DNA of 64,000 bases from Petrolisthes cinctipes (lineage: Eukaryota > Arthropoda > Malacostraca > Decapoda > Porcellanidae): the NCBI GenBank assembly GCA_033782935.1, contig JAWQEG010000526.1, positions 1,685,388-1,749,387 of the forward strand, written 5' to 3'. A model generated the notes under the pieces. That model had not been told where the DNA came from. It made no database searches and was given only the letters and a program-made list of their open reading frames with translations. The translations under genes and the position numbers were made by a program. This document shows positions 56,464 to 64,000 of the stretch, piece after piece. Positions within the stretch are counted from its first letter, which is position 1, and each line of letters starts with the position of its first letter.

Positions 56464-56640
56464 CTCTGATGCAGGGTTGAGGAGTGTGCCAGCCAGAGTC
56501 AGTGCAGGAGTAGGTGGAGTTGTCGTTGGCATCCCTGGTGAGGTAGGTTTCGGGGCAGGACACGGTCATTACACTTCCCACCTCGTGTACTCCTTCAGGC
56601 CAAGTCATGTTTTCAGGTAAGCCCATTGGAGGCAGGCACA
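56464..56640 (-). CDS. Sushi/CCP-like exon 8
   Basis: 177 bp, the shortest module. Acceptor AATGTACAG (weak pyrimidine tract), donor GTGAGTGC, phase 1-1. Cysteines in CLPP, TVSC, TYSC and QPCI, with SGWH between the last two. Sequons NMT and NST. Confidence 0.85.
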
Positions 56641-56902
56641 CTGTACATTACAAGAAGGTGGTGTTAGGGGTCATCTCTACAGGGTGATAATTATGAATGG
56701 CTGCTGATTCCCCCAAACTTTGTTGGGAATCTTTTAAGTACCAGTACCTCAACATAATATGAGGGTAAACTGAATGGGATATCTGTTTTCTAGCATAGTT
56801 TGCAGGAATCAATAGGACCTCCAGTTCCCCCACAACAAAAATTAATTATCCTCTAAAGAATCATCTCTCTATTTTTTCTCCCTTTTCTCTCTATTTGCCC
56901 AC

Positions 56903-57085
56903 CTTTAATACAGTATGATGAATTTGTCCAACCATCATCAGTACAGCCGTGTGTGACGTTGGTTGACCCTTGTGGTGTGAGGTGACTGTATGGGCAACTG
57001 ATGTTTACTGTGTCTCCCACAATCCATGTGTTCTCATCCCATGTTTCCCCAGCGGCGTTCACCAAGGCTGGTATTTCGATACAAG
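56903..57085 (-). CDS. Sushi/CCP-like exon 7
   Basis: 183 bp. Strong acceptor (TGCCTCCCCCAG); donor GTGGGC, less usual. Phase 1-1. Cysteines in CIEI, NISC, HGCT and SYCI; DGW before the last. Three sequons (NIS, NVT, NSS), one ending at Cys 2. Confidence 0.85.
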
Positions 57086-57603
57086 CTGGGGGAGGCAGAC
57101 AGATGGATGTGCTTTACTGGGCAAGAAAAACCGCTGAGAAATACTGAAAATAATGAAGAGCATATGTGATATGCCAAATATGTGTTTCATAATACTAAGT
57201 ACAAGGTACAGTATTTTAAAGTAGTGTACTGTAAAAAAATTCTGAAGACTTAGAAAGTCACTTTACGAAATACATATAATGAGAATGCAGTTCCACTTGT
57301 TTATGTTGACAAAATGTTTTGAGTACTGCTTGGACATGTGTGTTCCTTTAGGAGAGTGTTTTATGCCAGAGAGAAGCATATTGTATTGTGTAATATTTTC
57401 CAGGAACAAAGTTGCAAATACAGTTTTGAGATATTGTTCATTGTGTAATGGATTCAGTACATAATGATTTCGGGGCAGTTAACACTGCATCTAGTGTTCA
57501 AATTCAAGGTTGCACACATTAAGATGTACGGCAGTTAGTGTCTGATACGCATGCAGTATTTTGTATATTATTGTTGATCTTTCATGAACCCAATTATACT
57601 TAC

Positions 57604-57786
57604 CTTTCTGACAGGTGGTGAGACTGGACCAACCGGAGGCCGTGCAGGTATAAGTGGCGTTCTCTGAGTAGTCATTGGTAAGGTAACCCAAGGGACATGG
57701 AGCAGTCTGGTTTTGGTTTACTCCCCATGCACCACTGGACGGCCACACCAGGCTCAAATTCCCAAAGTTTGGTTCACCCATACACA
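57604..57786 (-). CDS. Sushi/CCP-like exon 6
   Basis: 183 bp. Acceptor CCCTCCTTCAG, donor GTAAGTAT (near consensus), phase 1-1. Cysteines in CMGE, APCP, YTCT and TTCQ, with SGW between the last two. Sequons NLS, NQT and NAT. It ends in CQK before the split Gly/Val codon, like several of its neighbours. Confidence 0.87.
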
Positions 57787-58167
57787 CTGAAGGAGGGGCA
57801 CAAGTTGAGGAAGGGAACGGAATGTGGTAGCCGGAAAGTTATGTTATAGGTGAAGGGAAGTGACAGAGGATAGACCAGGTGGCAGGATGATGAAAGCAGC
57901 AGGTAGTAGAAGATGACATAGTTAACAGGATGTGGAAGAAATATCAAAAGTAGAAAAAAAGTGAGTGTACAGTATGTGGCAGAGGTTTCAGGGTAGGGTA
58001 TAGGTGGAAGAAGATGGTACATTATGTTGTAAGTGGAAAAAGATCAGTGGATAATGAAGGTGACAAGAGTTGACAGGTGGTGGGAGATTGATTTTAAATT
58101 TACTGATGAATACAGTACAGAGACAAGGGTCAAGATTTATCTTTATATTAACAGAACATTAAAAGTA

Positions 58168-58333
58168 CAGTCGTGAGCCAAAATTAGCATCCAGGCCCCT
58201 TGAAATTATTCATTGTTTGACACATCACTGAAACTTTTCCCCTGGTCATTCCTGTCTTAACTCATTCATGGTTATTCCTGTCTTTGTCAAATGCGTTAAA
58301 GCAGGCTTGGATACATAATTTGGATTGTGACTG
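58168..58333. mobile_element. Mariner-like MITE (TA-flanked) in an intron
   Basis: 166 bp between TA dinucleotides. The left end CAGTCGTGAGCCAAAATTAG and the complement of the right end (CAGTCACAATCCAAATTATG) pair over about 30 nt with mismatches, then ATCCA continues. Related to 52714-52782 by its ends. Confidence 0.65.
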
Positions 58334-58557
58334 TACGAGTTTGGTTTATAAACGTTTTGTGTACAGTATGGCTATCAAAACACTGATTTACTACCAAACT
58401 CTTGCCCAGGGGTTGACTTTATGTTCTGTGAATACCAGCCATCCCCCACATGGCTAGAATGAAGATTGTTAAAGGAACTGGTCACTTTCTAGTGGATTTG
58501 ACAATATCTGCTCACATGGATTAAAACTCCACGTGAGGTGAACTGCAACCGGAGGCT

Positions 58558-58558
<1 letters not shown>

Positions 58559-58643
<85 letters not shown>
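58559..58643. repeat. (TA)n microsatellite
   Basis: About 42 TA units followed by a T-rich stretch, in the intron between sushi exons 5 and 6. Confidence 0.95.
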
Positions 58644-58648
<5 letters not shown>

Positions 58649-58674
58649 TTTTTTCTTTTTCTTTTTCATTGCTG

Positions 58675-59029
58675 TGTGGACCGCCAGCACACGGGGGTGG
58701 ATTATCCTTCCCCCTTTATTATCCCTTCAGGACTGGTCTCATGGAAGGTGCAGCCCCACTTGTAGCTCTTGTGGTAACGTGGACTTGGGCCCACAGTACT
58801 GGCTGTGGGATCAAAGCCCTTCCCCCCAATCTCCCTGGCGGTCGGAGGCCCCCAGATTACCTGGTCCAGTAAGCTCTGGTCCCATCTTCCTGAAATTTGC
58901 TTCGGTAGCCCAGGATATATGGGCCAGCCGGTCCTTTATATTAATTTGTTTTTTCACTGCAACCAGAGTGTACTGTGGGGCAGGAGGCCATTCTGCCCCA
59001 GGAGAATATCATCAACAACAACAACAACA
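58675..59029 (+). repeat. Possible SINE-like insertion with (CAA)n tail
   Basis: G/C-rich block, distinct from the AT-rich intron, ending GAGAATATCATCAACAACAACAACAAC. Its tail resembles that of the Jockey-like LINE remnant at about 54310 (GAATTTCAACAATAACAACAA). A short inverted motif (GGGGCAG...CTGCCCC) lies near 58977-59001. No tRNA-like promoter boxes found. Confidence 0.35.
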
Positions 59030-59077
59030 GCTACCAAACTATACGATTAATGCACCATCAAATCTCCCAGCCCTCAC

Positions 59078-59263
59078 CTGTCTGACATGGACCACCAGTC
59101 TCCCAGCCCTGGTCGGTACACTGGATCTGCTGTGTTTGGTTTCCATCGGGCAGGAGGCGTAAGTCAGATTCGCAGGTGACGTTGACGATGGATTCCACTG
59201 GCCATACCTTCCCTGAGTCCCAGTTAGTGTCACCTCCTTCCACCGTTGGTTCGTCCACACACA
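59078..59263 (-). CDS. Sushi/CCP-like exon 5
   Basis: 186 bp. Acceptor TTCCATCAG, donor GTGAGGG, phase 1-1. Cysteines in CVDE, VTCE, IQCT and GPCQ; DQGW before the last. Sequons NVT (ending at Cys 2) and NQT. Confidence 0.87.
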
Positions 59264-60346
59264 CTGATGGAATGGAGTGAGGATTAGATACTGTTAACTT
59301 TATGTATCATCTAGAGTTTTTCTACTTTCTCTTCATCTCAAAGATATTCCTGCCCTCACCTTCCTTCCCAACTTTATGCTTTTTACTGTACTATCTTTCT
59401 TCACCAGCCCTCATTTGAATTCTCCCTCATTATTATTAGAGTACTGTACTGTACTCCATCAACCCTCCTCTCACCTCTCAGCACTCTTATGTTTTACTTG
59501 GAAGATCAGCCATGAATAAAGCGTTCAAAATATTTTCTGGTGATAATGAAAGAGGATATTGTACATCTTATATAACAGCTTACATCAGAAGACTTCCTTA
59601 GTAGTGGAAATCAAGGTAATAGGTCGAAAGGGGGATCACATTGGTAATGTTTCATTAAGATGGCTTCAAAACGTGTTTTCAATAGAAAGGAAGTGTTTTG
59701 AAAGAAGAGAATGATGCAAGAGACGACCTAAATTATGTGTAAATTAAGCAGACCGTTCTTTGAGTACATGAGACGATCTGTTTGGACCATGTTCCTTGGG
59801 GTCAGGAGAGAGATCTTTATGGACCACTTCGGATGTAATGAGGAATTCAGTGTTTATTGATGATAATACCAAAAGAGGAGTTAGTGGGAAAATAGAAAAC
59901 CAAAAAGATTGGCTGTATCAGAAGGAAAGCCAGGGTTAGATCTCACAGAGTAAAACAGAGGTGAGAAGGATTGACAAATAATTGAGAAAATATTTTTAAC
60001 CATTAAGATTCTGCAAAATTCCTCGAGGACTAAACGAGACAAAGGAAACATACAGTATTGTGTTCAAGATTTATGATAGATCTGTGAGGACATTTCTCAT
60101 TCTTTCCTCTAGGACTAAAGAGCTGTGACATTTTATTTATTTTCGAAACAATTTTTCCTCCCTGTTATCCATCTTACCTTCACCACTCCCCAGTCCTCAT
60201 CAATCTTCATTTCACTGCTCACATATCAGCCTCTCACCCCTCACATACTGTACCATTCTCTCACCCTTTATTTTACCTCATGTACTGTCCTCTCCTCACT
60301 TCTTTACATACTCTTCTCTCACCCCTCCATGCACATCGCTCTTCAC

Positions 60347-60559
60347 CTTTCTCACAACCGGTTGTATCCTCCCATCCCTCGAAGTCACACCTTACAGTTG
60401 AGACACTGTTTCCGTCCGACAGATGGAGATGGCTGTCAATACAGGTGTAGGTGATGGTCTCGTCTACCATATATGTAAAGGTGCCAGTCCAGGTGTGACT
60501 GAGCACTGTGTTGCTGGTGGTCACGGTGGGGGCGTCGTTGTTACACTTGATTCCTAACA
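60347..60559 (-). CDS. Sushi/CCP-like exon 4
   Basis: 213 bp, longer because of extra residues before Cys 1 (LGIK) and in the Cys 1-Cys 2 span. Acceptor TTCTCTCCACAG, donor GTGAAG, phase 1-1. Cysteines in KCNN, YTCI, VRCD and TGCE, with EGW between the last two. No N-glycosylation sequon, unlike its neighbours. Confidence 0.85.
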
Positions 60560-60735
60560 CTGTGGAGAGAAAAGGAATAGAAAAGTGGGGTACAAGTGGT
60601 TAGAATATTGTAGTACAGTTATGCAGTACTAATATTACTATACATATGTCGATACGTGAAACCTCATGCATAAACCTTTCTGTCTGTCTACCTATCTATC
60701 ACCTACTGCCACCTCCCACTAACATACTCACTTAC

Positions 60736-60957
60736 CTCCCTCACACTGGCCCACATTTTCCCAACCGGTCATATAGCACTCTACGTCCCTCTTTTTGTAG
60801 TACACCTCAGTGCCGTTGTTAAGGGTGGACTTGAAGTAGAAGCTGTCATCGCAGGTGGCAGTCAAGTGGTTCCCGTACCTCCACAACTTGCTGCTCGTCC
60901 AGTCCGTCTGGGCGTTGAAAATGGTTGGTTCTCGTTGACAATCTGGTACGACAACAG
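60736..60957 (-). CDS. Sushi/CCP-like exon 3
   Basis: 222 bp, the longest module. Acceptor TCTACCCCACAG, donor GTAAGTGAG, phase 1-1. Begins VVVPDC. Cysteines in PDCQ, ATCD, VECY and GQCE; TGW before the last. One sequon (NGT) in an enlarged Cys 2-Cys 3 loop. Only 91 bp of intron separates it from exon 2. Confidence 0.87.
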
Positions 60958-61048
60958 CTGTGGGGTAGAATGGATGGAGGTGTGAGAGTATATTAGTCCT
61001 CACCTTCCTCAATATATATTAAAAAAGGCCAAATTCAACTTGTCTCAC

Positions 61049-61234
61049 CTTTCTGACACCCAGGTAAGTTCTTCCACTCTCCTCCACTGCACTCCATACT
61101 CTGCCACTTATTCAAGTTGTCGATAAAATGGTAGTCTTCATTGCAGGTGGCATTAACAATGTCGCCTTCACCCCACGCTAGGGTCTCATCCCAGTCTGTA
61201 GTAGCGTTGTCGACCTGCGGGGCTTCGAGGCACA
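61049..61234 (-). CDS. Sushi/CCP-like exon 2
   Basis: 186 bp. Acceptor CTTCTGCAG, donor GTGAGACA, phase 1-1. Cysteines in CLEA, ATCN, MECS and PGCQ, with GGEW between the last two. Sequons NAT (two, one ending at Cys 2). The closest match to a textbook CCP pattern in the array. Confidence 0.88.
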
Positions 61235-61869
61235 CTGCAGAAGGCCACTCAAGTTAGAGAAGAAGTTTATGGTGTGTTGGTGTTTGGCTGATATTTAGAC
61301 TTACTTTTGGGCATGATGTTGTGTAAATGGGTGTATAGTGTGATGTGGGTTGTGGTAGTGTGTGTTGTTTGTGATGGGGGGCTGATGTGAAGTACTGTAT
61401 GTGACCTGGTGTGTAAGAAAAGTATACAGTAGGGTTACACTGGTCGTGCTTACCTTTGAGTCAAGATAATGGAAACCGAGTTAATTAGCACTTTAATCAC
61501 TTCAGGGAGTATTATTTACGTTGGTGCAAAGTCAAGTTGCTTCCTGAACCAGTTACCCTGTGAACCATTACCTCGTCTATTTTCTCACTAAATAGGCTGC
61601 ATCACACATTTTAAAAAGAGAGAGAGAAAAAAAAAATAGTATGATTGGTTGGGATATTTCCTTTTAATGTACCAGATCCAGACAACACTCATGACACTAT
61701 AGTACTTTTAAGAAATTATATGATCAGCAAATCCAGGAAAGTTAAGAACCACAGATTGGAAGGAAACAATTCACAAGCATGGGACTGTGGGCCGGAATTC
61801 TAGTCAGACTCTAAGGAATATTTAAGATATTGTAGAAAGTATCAGATCCTGAAGTTGTTATCCTTATCA

Positions 61870-63530
61870 TATTGAGCCTGAGGATGGTTTATCTATCTCT
61901 CTATAGCTCCAATGCCTCATTCCCTCTGGGAACTCCCCCCAAGGGGGTGCCTATGGCAAAAATGTCTCCAGTTTTCCCTGTTCTAACACTCCCTCCTTAC
62001 TTGGTCAAACCCTATACTCTGCCCCTCAGGTTTCTCTCCCCCACATACTCTTCCACTCTGTTCTGCCATCTCCCCGGAGGTCTGCCTCTCACACCTGGTA
62101 CCACAACTTCACTTCCATACACCTTCTTTACAAACTCCTCATCTTGCATTCTCTCTACATGTCCAAACAAACCACAATGTATTACGCTTCACCTTCTCAA
62201 CTACCCCACACTCAATACCAATTGCTTTCTCACTCATACCATATCTCTCATACACACTCTCATTACTTTCTCTATCTCACCTGGTAAGTACACATGCTCC
62301 TCTCATGTAACTCATTTCTACTGCACCTATTCTAGTCTTATGAACCCAACACCCAGTCCATGTCTCAGATTATTAGCAGTATTAGCAGGAATATACTGTT
62401 TCTTAGTCTCCTTTTCAATTCTATACTCACAATTCTACCCATCATAATCCTCCCCAGGGATCCTATGACCTGTCTACCCCTCACTGCTCTCTCCCTAATT
62501 TCTCCTTCCATACTTCCATGTTTACAGAGAACTTTTCCCAAGTACTTAAACTCCTTCACTTCCTCCATCATATCACCACCGAGAGTTATCTCACATTTAG
62601 TCCCAGTTAGTACTTCCACTCTGTAGGGTGTGGCAGAGTCAAGCACTTCATTTTCTGCTCTCTCATATACCATCACCTTACTTTTACCAACATTCACCTT
62701 TAGTTTTCTTCGTTTGACACACAGACTGAAACTCACCACCACCCTCTGTAACTCCCTTTCACTCTGAGCCATCAACACAGTGTCATCTACACATAAGCTT
62801 GCCACCAAGGACCAATTTACTCCATTCAATGTCAGCTTTACCCCCAAGGCCATCCATTTTGGCCTTCATCTCTCTCATACAACCATCCATTTACTGTATA
62901 TATATTTTGAACAGCCATGGTGACATGACACACCCCAGCCTCAACCCTACACTAATTTTAACATTCTCACTTAGATCACCCTCTATCCACACACATGCTG
63001 CTGCCTCTGCATAAAAGGCCTCAATGCCTTTCAGCAAACACCCCGCAACATTGTAAATCCTCACCACTTCTGTCATAGCTCTCCTATCATTGCCTATCGT
63101 ATGCCTTCTCCAAGTTCATGAAGGGAGCATACAACTTCCTACCCTTCCCAATATATTTCTCCACTGCTGATTTTAATGCAAAAATCTGATCCACACAACC
63201 ACTACCCTATCTGAACACTCCCTGCTCCTCACTAACTTTATTCCCTGTTACTTCAATCAGAGTTTCAGTAAGGACCTTCCCATACCCCTCCCTCTGTACA
63301 CTAAGAAGGCGTATTCCCCTATAGCTACCACACTCATCCCTACTCCCTTTCCCTTATACAAAGCCACAATTATGGCTCTCCTCCAATCCTCTCGCACCTC
63401 TCCCTGCCTCCAAGCCAATGTGCATATAAGCAACATCCACTCCACCACTACCTTCCCCCCCCACTTCAACATTTCAGCTGTTATTCCATCCACTCCCAGG
63501 GCCTTTCCCATCATCAACTTTCCAAGGATG
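61870..63530 (-). pseudogene. LINE remnant (RT) in an intron of the sushi-module gene
   Basis: Minus strand, reading down: KALGVDGITAEMLKWGG and REDWRRAIIVALYKGKG (63257-63517); GLRLGCVMSPWLFKIYI (62891-63076); SLCVDDTVLMAQSE, the catalytic box with CVDD for the usual FADD, KLKVNVGKSKVMV and KEFKYLGK (62365-62853). Several frameshifts and stops between blocks. No RNase H seen. An RTE- or Jockey-like RT of a type common in crustacean genomes; the clade is not certain. Confidence 0.75.
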
Positions 63531-63713
63531 GTCTTGAAAAAATATTACACAAACCTGTTATTACATCAGGTAGGAAAGTTTGTGTGTGTTTTCAATCCAG
63601 GCTCGAACAACTCTGAATATGTTCATGTACTGTATGTACCAACACTATTAATCTCCTGTGCTTCAAGAGAGTTAGAACCACCTATTATAGTCACAACTCA
63701 GTACAGTACTTAC

Positions 63714-63899
63714 ACAACTTGCACTCATTCTCGGCATACCAGCCGTCGGCTTGGCACACTAGCTGGTGTGTGGTGTCGTTGCTGGGGATGAGGGCGTAGT
63801 TAGGGAGACAGGTGGCTGTCACGTTAGCGCCAACGGGATAAACAGCACTCGCATTCCAATTTGTTTGTGCAGATTCCGCTGTTGCCTGGTCCAGACACA
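63714..63899 (-). CDS. Sushi/CCP-like exon 1 (most 5' seen)
   Basis: 186 bp. Acceptor ATATTTGTCAG, donor GTAAGTAC (near consensus), phase 1-1. Cysteines in CLDQ, ATCL, LVCQ and NECK, plus a split Cys/Leu codon at the donor. Sequons NAS, NVT and NDT. Because it has an acceptor in phase 1, the signal peptide and first exons must lie beyond 64 kb. Confidence 0.86.
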
Positions 63900-64000
63900 C
63901 TGACAAATATGTACAGTATAATTCTCTGATGTCATGTTTGTGTGTTTTATATTATATTGTCATTTTAACTGCAACGACAATACATTTAACATTAGTAATC

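Noticed and set aside
57279..57464. Plus-strand Cys-rich ORF between sushi exons
   Set aside because: Intronic, AT-rich, without homologous pattern or splice signals.

Overview
The window is repeat-dominated animal DNA with one clearly recognisable host gene. Most likely it comes from an arthropod, probably a decapod crustacean. Reasons: a degenerate interstitial array of the arthropod telomere unit TTAGG (34917-35128); a tRNA-derived SINE (36846-37146) whose body contains a block resembling decapod SINEs as I remember them; very dense (AC)n, (CT)n, (GT)n and (TA)n microsatellites; and many non-LTR and Ty3/gypsy retrotransposons. The species cannot be named from the sequence alone.

Layout. 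1-17.45 kb: three head-to-tail, plus-strand, I-group-like LINEs, each with a CCHC gag-like ORF1 and an ORF2 carrying endonuclease (EN), reverse transcriptase (RT) and RNase H. Copy 1 is cut by the window edge. Copy 2 is complete, has both ORFs intact and is bounded by a 9-bp target-site duplication. Copy 3 is a diverged relative with a frameshifted ORF2 and a GC-rich repeated insert between RT and RNase H. All three share a 3' terminal hairpin. 17.46-31.69 kb: a Ty3/gypsy-type LTR element with integrase upstream of RT (Gmr1-like order) and one premature TAG. Its 5' LTR is truncated. Its 3' LTR is split by 7.3 kb that contain a decayed minus-strand gypsy element, and 588 bp of LTR are repeated on both sides of that insert. 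31.7-37.2 kb: micro- and minisatellites, a possible last exon of an unidentified membrane protein (32317-32573), the TTAGG array, a possible hAT end and the SINE.

37.4-48.8 kb: three more broken plus-strand LINEs: a coiled-coil/RRM ORF1 type, a CR1-like element with a PHD-like finger, and an RTE-type element. 43.7-52.8 kb also holds two copies of an undescribed short dispersed repeat and several foldback or MITE-like elements. 52.9-54.3 kb: a decayed Jockey-like LINE. 54.8-63.9 kb: the host gene, on the minus strand. It consists of nine separate exons, each encoding one sushi/CCP-like module, all in phase 1-1 and rich in N-glycosylation sequons. A minus-strand LINE remnant lies in one of its introns. 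The gene runs off the window at its 5' end (beyond 63.9 kb).

All coordinates come from reading the sequence. Family names rest on motif recognition, with no database search.
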